Of a stretch of 39,600 nt of DNA, positions 20,201 through 31,330 are shown piece by piece (position 1 is the stretch's first letter; each line of letters starts with the position of its first letter). The translations under genes were made by a program, and so were the position numbers. Source of the DNA: Brachionus koreanus (taxonomy: Eukaryota > Rotifera > Eurotatoria > Ploima > Brachionidae). Location: assembly GCA_016987375.1 (NCBI GenBank), contig PJRA01000112.1:82626-122225 (forward strand). The letters run 5' to 3'. A model generated the notes under the pieces. It did no database searches. It was not told where the DNA came from and worked only from the letters and a program-made list of their open reading frames with translations.

Positions 20201-20209
20201 CTATTTATA
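20201..20209 (-). promoter_or_regulatory. TATA box of the bZIP gene
   Basis: The minus strand reads CTATAAATAG, a near-perfect TATA box, 118 bp upstream of the ATG. This would give a start site near 20175 and a leader of about 90 nt. Confidence 0.45.
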
Positions 20210-20903
20210 GTAAATTTTAGAAAATAGCATCAAGTTTTAGGTATTAACATTCATTTTTGACATGAATTTTGGGTTTAAGAGACAATAGATGTCTATTTTT
20301 CGGACCAGTGAGTCTGTCAAATTAATTAGATTGGCAACATATGTTTGTGAAGCTTATTGATCTATTGAAACAAGGCTCTGGTCCCAGTATTAACTTGAGG
20401 CTCAAGCTAGAAATTTATTTTTAGAAATTGTCGAAATTTTAGTCTTTTCTTCTAAATGAAAAAGAGGAATTTTTTTTCTTCATGTAAAAAAATTAAAATT
20501 AAATTAAGTTGATAAAATTTATTTTGTAAAATTATTTTTTAAATAAAATAGTTTCAAATTAATTTTGTTTGAATTGAGTTCGAACCTCAAGCTTGAAATG
20601 TGAATTTTTTTTATTTCATCAGGTTTTTAAATTAAATTGATCTAGTTAAAAACTTGGCATCTTTTTTTTAAAAAAAAATAATTAAGTTCTAGTTTAATTG
20701 AGTTTAGAGTATAATTCAATTTTTTAAATATAAATAATTCTTAAATGAAAATTGTTAAACAATCAAAATAGAAAAAGGAAAAAATAGAAAATAAACATCT
20801 TAGAGAAACCCTTATAACTTAGGAATGGTAAAAGCCAAAAAGAATAATTTTGTTTTCTTATTTAATCCTTATTTTATCATCTTTTAAAAATATTTTTTTA
20901 CAT

Positions 20904-21326
20904 TGAGACTGCACATCGCTATCAGCTAAATGTCTCAATTTTCTCATAGCACCCAACCTCAGTGATTGTAAAAGGTTTGCTTCAATTTTTTTTAAACATG
21001 ATTCAATACGTCGAATCAATTTTTGTTATTTTATTGGTTCCCAACTTGCCTCAAAGACATTCTGTTCCAAGATACCCCAAAAGTTCTTTATTGGCCTTGC
21101 TTGTGAAACATTTCGGAGGATTAATGTCTTTTAGTACATAATAAACCATTTCATAAACCATCCAAGAAATCGTCTAAGCAGATTACAAACATTCTTTGGT
21201 TTGTTTTTTCAAACATTTTTTGATATGTACCTTTGAATTAGTAGCAGTTGATTTGGACAAGCAAAAAAAGGCTTTGACATTCCGCGTTCAGAAATTGCTA
21301 ACCTCATAAAAACTTTTGTCATCTTA
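20904..21326 (-). pseudogene. Tc1/mariner-like transposase relic (C-terminal half)
   Basis: Reading down from 21326, the frame gives KVFMRLAISERGMSKPFF, matching the block before the second catalytic Asp in Tc1/mariner-type transposases. After a scrambled part comes QARPIKNFWGILEQNVFEA (around 21060-21100), the conserved PIE-x-W block with Lys for Glu. Next follow RRIESCLKKIEANLLQSL and a basic end typical of the C-terminus. The DDE/D catalytic segment in between is eroded by stops and frame changes, and the N-terminal HTH domain is not seen. The element is dead. No terminal inverted repeats could be recognised. Confidence 0.7.
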
Positions 21327-21769
21327 CTTTTTATTTATTTAGTTAATTTCTATCGACATTATTGATTTTGTTAATCTTCTTTCATTTGAATTTTAATGTT
21401 ACCCAATTAAATTGATAATTACGCTCCTTTTTTCTTTTCTTTTGTTTCGCATTTATTAAATTGGAAAATCTAATTTTCAATTTAAATATTTTAATTTTTT
21501 GTCTGTTTGTATTTCTTTTCCTTTGTTTTAGTTATTGTTTTTTTCATTTATTTTCAGCCTTTCGAATCTCAATTATCAATAATAATAAAAACAAGATTAA
21601 CTGACAAGATTAACTGCTCAATATCTTAATGTTTTTTTTTGTTTGATGAGCCTTTAGACCACGTTGCCCTTCAAAATAACCGTCATATATACCGTAATAT
21701 TTTTCCTACCTCAGTTTCTAAAATATTTTTAAATATTTAAAAATTTTTTTTAATTCTTTATTGCTGGTC

Positions 21770-21900
21770 TTCATACCTTACGTCGCTCTTATGGTGTCTA
21801 TTGAAGGGCCTTTTTTGCTATTCTTTTTTCTTTCATTCTAAGTATATGCCCAAGCCATTGCAATCTTTTGTTCTTAATGCATTGACTTAATGGTTCTGAA
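21770..21900 (-). pseudogene. LINE C-terminal relic
   Basis: On the minus strand the frame reads CIKNKRLQWLGHILRMKEKR then IAKKAL, the conserved R-L-x-W-L-G-H-x-x-R-M block found after the RT domain in many non-LTR retrotransposons. It then runs into stops, with RRKV*RPA echoing the usual GRPKxTW. Only about 45 codons are recognisable, and no RT catalytic motif is present nearby. Confidence 0.65.
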
Positions 21901-22733
21901 CTTAAAAACTCAAAATAAAGTTAAGTTATCGCGATATACTACTCCATTGTGTAAGTGCTAACTAAATGATGATACATTTGATTCCATTTTTTTGTTGGTA
22001 TTTTATTATAAATAATTATTTTTTATTAATTTTGTTTGAGTTTTATTGAAATATTTGTTTTTTATTGAATTAGAATCAAAGCAATATAATGAATATTTTG
22101 TTTAATAAAAAAAATGTTGTTCTTATTAAAAAAATAAAAAAAGTAGGATATTTTCTACGTCCATTTGAATCTATCACATCAAAAACCTTTTAAAATCAAT
22201 AAATAAGGAAAGAAAATCACTAAGATGTTTAGGCATTCATTGAACATTATTTGCACAGTGGCATCTTTTCTTTTACAATATTAATGGACAAGTTTTAGCT
22301 AATGTTAAATGTTAAATAAAAAATTATATAAATGAAAAGCAAAATTTTCAGTTTTTTTTTAATATTCAACATTAATTTAGTTATTTGAATTGGTCATACA
22401 GGAATTTTTGTTAAAAATTTTATTAGATTTTAAATTTTAAGATTTTAATTTTTAATGTAAACTTTTTTTATTATTATTAAATAAAACAAATTTAATAAAT
22501 TTTACATCTATTATATACACAAAATATCGCGCTAATTTCAGCAACGAGTAAATTAATTTTGCAAACATGTCAAACCGAAAATTTTTTCAAATACTTATAA
22601 TTTTCTTTTCTTTTTTTTTTCTCTAAAATCGCATTTAACAATTTTCAATTAAAATAAATTAAATAAAATTTTTGAAACGAAAAGAAAAAAAAATTCTTAG
22701 ATTAAAACTTGAAAAGCGAATAAAAAATACTCA
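21901..22733 (+). other. AT-rich intergenic stretch
   Basis: No gene seen; it should contain the 3' UTR and polyadenylation site of the SIAH gene. A minus-strand AATAAA lies at about 22468. Confidence 0.5.
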
Positions 22734-23948
22734 TTAAATTAATGAAATGGTTACATTGATTCCCAAATTACCGGAATCAGCAAACAACTGAGCAGTGGCT
22801 GTGTCAAAGACAAGACAGTCGCAATTAGTGATAGCTTGTTGAACGCCGTCATGGATGGAGCGCGGTGTGGCCTCCCAAGTCAAGCGACGTCGTTGTCCGT
22901 TCAACTCGAGCCGATAGGCGAACTGTTCGGCCTGTTTTCTGGTGCCGATCAATTGAACAACAGCAAAAAACTGCTGATAATTTTCGTGTTTCTCTTGTTT
23001 TTCCAAGACGAGCATAAAATTGTAGCCAAAACAGGACTGCATCATGACCCAGTCGACGGCGCCAGGCAGAGTAATGTCCGTCGCTAGGAACACAATATCC
23101 TCGCCCTGCAGAGTCGTGATGCTCTTGTGGTTCTGAACTAGATGCGGCATAACTTGGTCAAGGGCGCCCTGCCACTTGCAGGACGCGCCCGGACACGGAC
23201 AGTTGTACGGTCGGAGCTCGCAAGTGTCTTCGTGCTCGTGCTTTTTGTCGTGTGACAATGTTTCCGTGCAACCATTGTTTGCATATTTGCAAGGAAATTT
23301 CAGCGAATTGGCCAGTTTTTCCATGGACAAATTTCTGATGTTTCCTAGTGCGGACCGGCACGATGGACAGCAGGTGAGCTTGGGCCGGCAGTTCGAGCAA
23401 ACTATGTGACCCGATTGGCACTGGAGAATGGGCGGAAGCGCAAACTCGAAGCAAACAGGACACTCGAACAAGCTGAGCAGCTCTTGGAGAGGGTTCGACG
23501 GCTGGTTCGAGGACATCATGGCCGACGAACCATTGCCAGCTAAAATCTGCTGGTTGTTGTATAGGTTCAATTGATACTGATGGGACGAGGCGTTCTGCTG
23601 CACTATCGGGTTCACCTGGGCTGCTTGCTGCTGGTTCGATTGACTTGGCTGAGTGCTCGATGCTACAATGCCGATCGGGTGGCCATGCTGGTTCAAATTG
23701 AGTAAGTGATGATGATGCAGGTGGTTGTGGTGTATTAGATCTTTGAGAAAGAAAAGTTTTTATTTTTGATTTAAAAAATTTTTTTGATTAGAAAAAAAAT
23801 GTTTGTCGACCTAACCCGGTTCGGTCCAGTCAAAGCTTAATTAGAAAAAATCGATTTTAATTATAAATTATAATTTACATTGACTATTCGGATTCACAGC
23901 ATTGGCTGATGAGCTGGTCGTAGATGGACTTGAAGACGGCAAAGACAT
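22734..23948 (-). CDS. SIAH1: SIAH-type E3 ubiquitin-protein ligase
   Basis: Two exons, 23948-23879 and 23740-22734, separated by a 138-bp GT-AG intron (phase 1), encode 358 residues. The large exon alone has no ATG near its 5' end; the short exon supplies [14 protein letters not shown]. The N-terminus is Ser-, Gln- and His-rich, with a His cluster at the exon junction. The RING is complete (C117, C120, C131, H135, C138, C141, C148, C151) with [19 protein letters not shown]. The SIAH zinc fingers follow (CKYANNGC...H...[10 protein letters not shown]...CKW...H...H), then the substrate-binding domain to the C-terminus. SIAH proteins attach ubiquitin to partners such as those bearing PxAxVxP degrons, acting in cytoplasm and nucleus. 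Known SIAH1 is about 282 residues; the extra length is N-terminal. Codon use is GC-richer than the surroundings, as expected for a conserved gene. Confidence 0.95.
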
Positions 23949-25264
23949 GTCTGACTCACTCACTCATACACTGTGCAAATTATTTTGAAAAAAATCATTT
24001 TTTATTATCTTCAACAATAAAAAATTATAAAAATAAAAAATTCTCTTTTTAAACTGGTACTTGATGTGTACCAAATATCCTGTTAAAAAAATAAAACAAA
24101 ACAAAATAACACATTTTTGTTTTTTCGGCTTGTTTTTTTATTTATAAATAGAAAAAAAGAAAAAAATTAAATTAACTATCAATAGAATGATAAGAATTTT
24201 TTATGTTGATTTAATTAGAGCTTTTGTAAAGAGTTGATTAGGATGGAAATTGTTAGCCAAAGCCGGCATAGTATTAGGAAGGTATTTGTCGGCTGACAAA
24301 CTAATTTTACTTTTTGCTATGCTCGTTTTTTCTGTCTATTTGCTTTTTTTCTTCTAAGGGCTTTGTTAGTTAGTTAATCATAAATTTGTAATTTTAATAT
24401 TTTAAGTTAGAGTTGGCTTCGAGATGCAATTAAAATTTAGCATTATTAACTTAACGAAATCTGCTGCTGATTTTTTTTAATTTTTGTTTAAACATAAATA
24501 ATAGCTTTATCAATTCTCTGATGCGATTAGCTCTAGAAAATTTTTCTAATTTACTATTAAAAAATGCTTTTAAATAAATTCAATTAAAAATTTTACAATA
24601 TTAGTAATTACGTCTATTAGATTAAATTTAAAAAATGCTTTTAACTACATGTTATTATATATTTTGTTTTGAAATGTGAAAAATAATTATTGCTCTAGGA
24701 CCTGGTTAAATACCACCCTGGAAATTTTCTTAGTGCAGACATTAAGAAAAATATTTACATTAATAAATTTATTAATTTTTTAAAAACAATAAATGATCAA
24801 AATTTATTTTTGATTTTTTGATAATTAGTTAGTGAACATTGAGGGTTGGATTGTTTTTAAAGACAAAATTTTTGTCAGTTAAATAATAGCTTAGTTTCAA
24901 TCAAAAAAAAAATAAAAGTAAAATTGAATTAGATTATGTAAGCTCTAGAAATTATGCTTTATTTTATTTATTTAATTCAGAAAATTAGGCCAGTTTCGGC
25001 GATGAACAAAATAGTATATTAACAAAAAAGCTCAATTTTTTTTTAAATTGATGAATTTATTTGTATTCTGGTACTTTTTTAAAATAATAAAAAAATTTTC
25101 TTACCTCACCAAGATTCAAACTTTAAGCTCTGATATCTGAAGTCTTCAATATAACTGCCTGAGCTAACAGATAATTCAGCATCTGAATTATTTAAATGAA
25201 TTTAAATAAAAATTTTGGTTACCTAATCAAGATGGAACTTAAATTTCAAATTCACTAAAATCAG
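23949..25264 (+). other. Intergenic stretch upstream of SIAH
   Basis: Should include the SIAH promoter. No gene established. At 25105-25250 the minus strand has a good donor (GGTGAGGTAAG) and an acceptor-like TTCAG around a 26-codon frame; too little to call. Confidence 0.5.
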
Positions 25265-26180
25265 AATGTGAATGTGATACCTTTATTCAAGAAAGGTAAA
25301 ACACTTACTACGAGTAATTACCGCCCAGTGTCCTTAACAAGTTGTCTGTGTAAGATTCTTGAGAGTCTAATAAAAGATCATATGATGAACTACCTTTTAA
25401 AACACAATCTATTATCTGATGCCCAACATGGTTTAATGCTAATAAAGTCTTGTTCAACAAATCTATTAGAGCCATTGAATTTCATCACGGCAGCTCTCGA
25501 CACAGTCTCTTCAATTGACGTCATATACACTGATTTTTCGAAAGCCTTTGATCGAGTATCGCACAGACTTTTACTTTTCAAAATCAAGGCATATGGTTTT
25601 GGAGACTTGAACACAAATTGGATAAATGATTTCCTCTGCAAAAGGAAACAAAGAGTCATTATGGGTTCGCCCATGTCTAACTGGTTAAAAGTAACCAGCG
25701 GAGTTTTGGGACCCCTATTATTTTTAATATTTATAAATGATTTCACTTTTTTAATTAATAAGTGTGAGAAATATGCTGATGATACTAAAATTTTATCTAT
25801 TATTAAGAGTTTCAAAGACAACTTATTACTTCAGAAAGACATTGATTATATTTCAGGTTGGTCTCTTACTTGGTCTTTGGATTTAAATATCGAAAAATGC
25901 AGTTTAATGCATATTGGAAAAAAAAGCCCTTGCTTTTGATATACAATTTATAACAGATAGGGCACAAGGAAATTAACTAAAAAAACTCTTGAAAAGGATC
26001 TAGGTGCTTAAATTCAAAATGATTAAAAACGGGGAAACCAAATAAAATATTGTACCACTCGTGGAAATCATGTTTTATAGGCATGATAGCTAAAAGCTTT
26101 AACATCTAAACGGCCAAGATATCTAGCCTCAGCAAATTAACTAATAACAACGAAGTTTAAGAATGCTGAGATTAGATGCA
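25265..26180 (+). pseudogene. Non-LTR retrotransposon (LINE) reverse transcriptase, 5'-truncated
   Basis: Starting abruptly near 25265 the frame gives VIPLFKKGKTL, NYRPVSLTSCLCKILE, YTDFSKAFDRVSH (catalytic Asp), SGVLGPLLFLIFINDF and YADDTKIL (catalytic pair). These are RT blocks of the jockey/CR1-like type. The usual SGVPQGSVLGP is shortened to SGVLGP, a 12-base in-frame loss that removes the conserved PQG. A TGA stops the frame at 25937-25939, yet family-like sequence with stops (EKDLGA) continues to about 26180. There is no endonuclease domain; abrupt 5' truncation is usual for LINE copies. Not functional. Confidence 0.88.
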
Positions 26181-26206
26181 GTTTTAGACTAAATACGTAA
26201 AAATTA

Positions 26207-26493
26207 AAACATCATCATTTATTTTGGCATGGAAAGGTTAAATGTATCAATTGTAAAAATGAAATTGATGGATTTAAAAAAATAAAACAAATTAAAAATT
26301 CTGTAATTACAATCAATTTTGATTGGAATGGAAAAAAATTGTAAAAGAAATTGTTCCGATTAAGAATCGACTGTTGAAAGAAAAGAATCGTTATATAATC
26401 GAGAGCAAAATTTCTGGGAAAAGAGTCAAAAAAATGGTGTCAAAGAAACAATTTTTCAGTAATTATTTTTTTAACATAAATCTGTTTTTCTGA
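26207..26493 (+). other. Coding-like segment with one frame change, unrecognised
   Basis: A frame containing FWHGKVKCINCKNEIDGFK (a CxxC pair) and ITINFDWNGKK runs to an A-run near 26333. The next phase then continues as IVKEIVPIKNRLLKEKN to a TGA at 26491-26493. The two together look like one basic polypeptide with a one-base indel. It may belong to a transposon; the family is not recognised. Confidence 0.3.
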
Positions 26494-27519
26494 ACAATTT
26501 TATTAAAGATGCAGATGATAAAGAGAAAATATCATATTAAATGCAAGAAAATAAGAAAACCTTTTGAAACATAAAAATATAGAATAAAATCTTCATAAAT
26601 TGCCTCTATTTTGGGAAAGGTATTTCCCAATACTGTTGATTTGTGTTTATATTGAACATTTTCGCTAAAACAGAATTATCTGTACCTATACATATCTAGA
26701 ATCATTAAATTGCAATTAGCTGCTTCTCAGTTCTATTCTTAGTTTTCTTTATTTTTGTGATGAATCGTGAAGTTTGCGTGAAGATTCAGCGAACTTCTCA
26801 AAAATACCTTTTGCCTTATTTCTAAAATCTCATTATAGAAATTAAGACATTGTAAAAATATTTTTTTAGAACGAATTCGACAAAAAAATTCATTTTTTAT
26901 CAGACCACTAGTATTTCAGTTTTTGTTTCCTAAAAAAACTTCAACCTTTCGAAGGATGGAATTCTATTTGAATGTCACTAAAATGAATTAGGAGATAATA
27001 TTCAAAACAGTTTAAAGAATTATTTCTTAAATTGAAAATTTTTTAGGGCACACAGATTAGTCTGAATCATCACAAACAACAAGATTTAAAATATCTTTGA
27101 TTTCATATCAAATTAAATATAATTTTACAAAATAAAATTTTTTCAATCTTTCTTATTACTTATTTTTAACTAACTTAAGATGAATAGTTATAATATAAAA
27201 TTAATTAACTTTATGATAAAAAAAATTTGTTGTAAAAATCATTTTAGAGATAGTTATGTGATTTTACAACACTGGTATTAAAATTTTACATATTTTTTAT
27301 TAATAATATTAATTTTATCATGCTATTAATGTGAGAAGCAACGGTTTAGTCCTCAACATACTTTACCCTTCCTGAGATTCGTTACAAATTTTTTAATTTT
27401 ACTTAGAAAGAAATATAAGAAGATACAATTAAATTTTTTTTCTTAAGAAGAAACAATAATTTAAAGTCAAAATTACTGTTTACATTTTATTTTTGTTTTA
27501 ACAATTCATGTCCGTTTTT
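26494..27519 (+). other. AT-rich stretch, no gene seen
   Basis: No coding frame, repeat or motif that I can support. Confidence 0.55.
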
Positions 27520-28310
27520 AAAGGAGGTCTTCATCTCCTCCCGTTCCATCAAAAGACGTTTAATTTGGTCGTTTTTTGACTCGATCTCTAACTCGAGCGA
27601 TTTTTCTTTAATTCAAAGTATTCGTTTGTTATAATCGGTCTGAACACTTTTATTTTCAATAAATGGCACTAAGTATTCTAGCATGGTTTTTTGTTCTTTT
27701 GTGTCGTTTTGTTTTATGCCAAGGGAGTTTTTTTCAGAAATACCTGGATTTTTCGATTAAGTTCCTCGAGAGTATTTTGATGATTTGAATGCGTCCACGG
27801 CTAATCTGAAATGTCCTCCTCTTTTGATGCAGGTGGAACGGCGAAAAACGTTTTGGCTTTTTCGGTCCTGGTCGTTCGTTCTCGTCAGTACTTACTTCAA
27901 AATATCGTTTTTCTTCTTTTGATTATTTAGAGCGTTTTTGAAGCACCTTTGTTTTTCTATTTTTATGTCAGTTGAGGTTTTTTTGTTATTCAATTCGAAA
28001 AACATTCCGCGACTTCCAAAATTTAGCGTTTGAATTCTTTGAAATTGGTTTACTGCCTCGAGATGAATTGAACGGTCTTTGAAATGACAAAAGCTACATG
28101 GTCATTTTAGTTTAGGCTCGTTACGTAAGGTACAATGACATAATCGATCGATCTGAATAATTCTTGAGTTGATTGATCCATTTCTCCAATCTAAGTTTCG
28201 AGGAAGTTGAAAAGTTTGACGGCAGTTTTTTCAGTGGGTCCATATTCCGACGTTACTCTTCGAATATAAATTTCGTTTTCGATCACGGTTTTTTTTTTTT
28301 AAAATTAAAT
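27520..28310 (-). pseudogene. Decayed tail of a retrotransposon polyprotein
   Basis: The minus strand reads protein-like runs such as RRVTSEYGPTEKTAVKLFNF, EMDQSTQELFRSIDYVIVPY and HQNTLEELNRKIQVFL, broken by stops. Local GC is above the background. It lies just downstream (in minus orientation) of the integrase relic at 28489-29460 and probably continues that element, but no family domain is recognised in it. Confidence 0.4.
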
Positions 28311-28488
28311 TTAAATGATTAACTTATATATATTTTAATTTGTCTTGATACGGTATTTATTTAAGATTGGAAGTTTCTTTATCGTTTAACTGTACCGATT
28401 CAAGTTACAATTAAACAATAGTTCGGTTAATTTAAAAAAAAAAATAGATAAGAAATCTCAAAAAAAAAGTTAAATTATTATTATTTTT

Positions 28489-29460
28489 TTAGATCAAACA
28501 ATAAAAAAAATTGAATTGTGTGCTGTTAATTTTTGATTTTAATCTTGTTTTTACGGTCTTACGTCCAAACATTAATTCAAACGGTGTGTGTTTTGTGGCT
28601 TCATATTCTGAAGTATTATATGCATAAGCGTATTTTAACAAATTTTCGTCCCATGTAAGTTGATCTTTATCAATATATGATTTAATTATCATTTTGACAG
28701 TTTATACGATTTTCTCGCTTTGACCATCACGTTGAGGATGAAATGGTGTGGTTTTAAATCGTTTTATCTCTATTCATACACTTGGTCGAGTGTTTTTGAT
28801 AAAAATTGATAAAAATATGTTTTTGATAAAAAATATACCATCAGGTATCCCATATTTGCAAAACCACTAATTGTTTAATATTGTTGCAATTGTTTTTGCT
28901 GTCTTTCATTGCCAAAAAATCACACAATTTAGCAAAATGACAAATAATTATAAGTAAATATTATTATGTTTAAACGGTTTTTTTTTCTAAAGGTCCCGTT
29001 TTTACAAGGGTAATGAGTTTAATCAGTCTACACGGTTTTAAAAAAAGATGTTTACCTTTATGAGGGCGAGGTATTTTTTTCTTTTTTGGAGAAATTCGCA
29101 TTACCTGACAAGCTTTTTAATTTCTTGCCCCAGAAACGGTCTTTAAGATCTTTAAATGATTTTTGCGGTTTTTTTATTTCTACCAAGATGAGTCTAACTA
29201 TGAACATGATTAATTACGGTTTTGAATTTTTTTCGAATCCCAAAATTTTTTTCAGCATGATCATGACATTCAAGCATTATTTTCTTGCCATCAACGGCTC
29301 AATTTTTTGTCTAAATTTCTTTTGTACATCTTTTAGTCCCACTAGATCATATAACGGTTTTGAAAAATGTGCATATCCTTCTATAAAATTTCTATAAACA
29401 TTTGCTATACCTAGCCAACATTTAAAGTCGAGTACAAGTTTTCAATCAAAGTTAAATTGT
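28489..29460 (-). pseudogene. Gypsy pol relic: RT thumb, integrase zinc finger, integrase core
   Basis: Reading down from 29460, GIANVYRNFIEGYAHFSKPL (29336-29425) is the RT thumb/connection block. It is followed within about 60 codons by an integrase HHCC-like stretch (TH-LGRNKKTAKII and VR-CEFLQKRK), so RNase H has been lost. Next, TTPFHPQRDGQSEKIV (28704-28752) is the conserved integrase block around the catalytic Glu. After a stop come WDENLLKYAYAYNTSEYEAT and HTPFELMFGRK. Stops and frame changes are frequent. The order is that of Ty3/Gypsy pol. Confidence 0.82.
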
Positions 29461-29804
29461 TTAATTATCTTTTATTTAAAAAAAAAAAATTAAATTAAAT
29501 AAAAAAACATTTATAAAGAAAAATATATAAAAAATATCAAATTATTCTAAAATAATTTCTTCAATATTAAATTAAACTTTCAAATAAATGGGACCTTCAA
29601 TATTTTTGTTCTGAATATTATCATCTAAAACTGAAATATGCTTAAACAAGACTTAACTAATCAATCAATTAGTATTATTGGTTTAATCAGAAGATTAAAT
29701 AAAACATCAGTAAAACTAATAAAAGGTCCAATAAATCAATTAGACAACGATTATAGCTTAATATTTTAAGCAAACTCTCACATTTGTATCCTAAATTTTC
29801 CTTT

Positions 29805-30000
29805 TTTATTCATTAGATTATGGTTCTAATCAATTGATCATGCGAAAAATTTCGTATCTGTGATTGAAAAGTTTTTCTCCTGATAACAAAAATCATATTT
29901 ATTTGAAGGACACCAGAATCACGGATAGTTTGAAATTTCATTATTTATTTCTATTACAATGTATGTTATTCAATTCACATTATCCAATTATAATAATTTA
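29805..30000 (+). repeat. Diverged direct repeat, left copy
   Basis: Shares an ordered series of blocks with 33195-33370: TTATTCATTAG, TCAATTGAT, CGAAAAATYT, TCTGTKATTGAAA, CACCAGA, GGATRGTTTGAAWTT and ATACAATKTA. The two copies flank the foldback structure in the same orientation. Confidence 0.55.
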
Positions 30001-30020
30001 TACATATCACTTAAATTTGA

Positions 30021-30170
30021 GATTAAATCCCTTTCAATTGGGTAATTTTGGGACCAAGTCCCTTTAATTTGCTTTATTTTGGGACCAACTCCCTTTTAAA
30101 TCTGTTGTCTAGACATACTCCCTTTCATTAGTGTTGATATGGGACCAAGTCCTTAAAAATTGAGTTATTT
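30021..30170 (+). repeat. Left minisatellite array
   Basis: About five copies of CCCTTTAATTTGCTTTATTT with GGGACCAACT, the reverse complement of the right-hand array. Confidence 0.7.
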
Positions 30171-30312
30171 TAGTTACTTTAGGACCAAATTTTTAACAGA
30201 TGATTCAGATCAATTTCACATTAATGTGTGTACTTGCTTATACACGGCCAGCACGCTGGCTTTAAACGATGCTCGACCTGTCGGTCTCGCATTTATGATG
30301 GCCAGCTGGACT
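30160..30312 (+). repeat. Left inverted arm
   Basis: Pairs with 31147-31330. The most conserved part (about 30246-30306) is unusually GC-rich for the region and contains the near-palindrome GCCAGCACGCTGGC and CGACCTGTCGGTCTCGC. Confidence 0.85.
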
Positions 30313-31080
30313 TTTTATTGAAAAAATCGAATTCTCGGCAAAAAATGAGCCAGAAAAATGTTTTACTTGACCAAATGACCTTTTGATTAAGGCTGTAGGA
30401 GCTCTTGACCCAAAATGACCTAAAGAGTGTTGAATTAAAAATAATAAAGGAAAATTGTTTTTTGACTAATTTAATTGTGCTGATTACGAATATGAACTTT
30501 GTTTTTGTGTCGGACTTGAATATGGGGTGGTAGGACCCGTGAAAATTGTTAAAAATAGTAAAAGAGAGTCTACAGCTTGACCTTTTCACTTTAATAGCGA
30601 TTTTATTGCAGAATTCGAATTCTCGACAAAAAATGAGCCAGGAAAATGTTTTTTTTTGACCAAATGACCATTAGAACAAGGCTGTAGGCACTCTTGGCCT
30701 AAAAAGACCAAATAAAAAAAATAAAAATGAGAAAAAGAAAAAATTGTTTTTGGACTAATTTAAATGTGCTGATTCCCAATATCAACTTGGTTTTTGGTAC
30801 CGACCTGAACCTGAGCTGAGCTAGACCCATTTAAAGTGTAAAATTAAAATTAAATTAGTGACTCGACATATCGAGTGTACCGCTCCAAAAGCTATTTTAT
30901 TGTATAAATGAAATTCTTGCAAAAAATTGAGTTAAAAAATGAAATCGCATGTAAAGATGGACCAAAGACCATGGCTAAAGGCACCTGGGTTGACCCATAA
31001 TGAACATAAAAGCTTTGTCAAAAAAATTAGAAAAAATTGTTATTTTAAATGCTAATTAAACAAAGTTCCATTTTAGGCAA
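30312..31080 (+). repeat. Three tandem copies of a roughly 290-bp unit
   Basis: Each copy starts TTTTATTG (30312, 30601, 30895) and continues with AATTCT(C/T)G, then CAAAAAATGAG, then a block with TGACCAAATGACC and AAGGCTGTAGG, then a GACTAATTTAA block. Spacings are 289 and 294 bp. Copy 3 is more diverged and ends early, near 31080. Confidence 0.8.
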
Positions 31081-31146
31081 ACTAATTTTTTGCGAAAGAA
31101 ACTTCGCGAAGCCAATTATGCCAATTATAACAATTAATTTCGCCCA

Positions 31147-31330
31147 TTATGTAAAGTGCGGCTGGCCATCATAAATGCGAGACCGACAGGTCGAGCATTG
31201 TTGAAAGCCAGCGTGCTAGCCGTGTTTAAACAAGTAAACAGATTAATGTGAGATTGATCTGTATCATCTGTTAAAAATTTACTCCTAATGTTACTAAAAT
31301 AACCCAATTTTAGAGTTGTTGGTCCCAAAA
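31147..31330 (-). repeat. Right inverted arm
   Basis: Mirror of the left arm, including CATCATAAATGCGAGACCGA and GCCAGCGTGCTAGC. It runs directly into the right minisatellite array. Confidence 0.85.

Noticed and set aside
22836..23463. Three further ORFs across the SIAH exon
   Set aside because: Shadows in other frames of a strongly conserved SIAH coding exon.
25105..25250. Possible minus-strand exons with good donor sites next to the LINE
   Set aside because: The frames end in stops at the donors and no further exon could be connected.
29086..29397. 103-residue plus-strand ORF
   Set aside because: Antisense shadow of the Gypsy RT and integrase relic, which shows clear family motifs on the minus strand.
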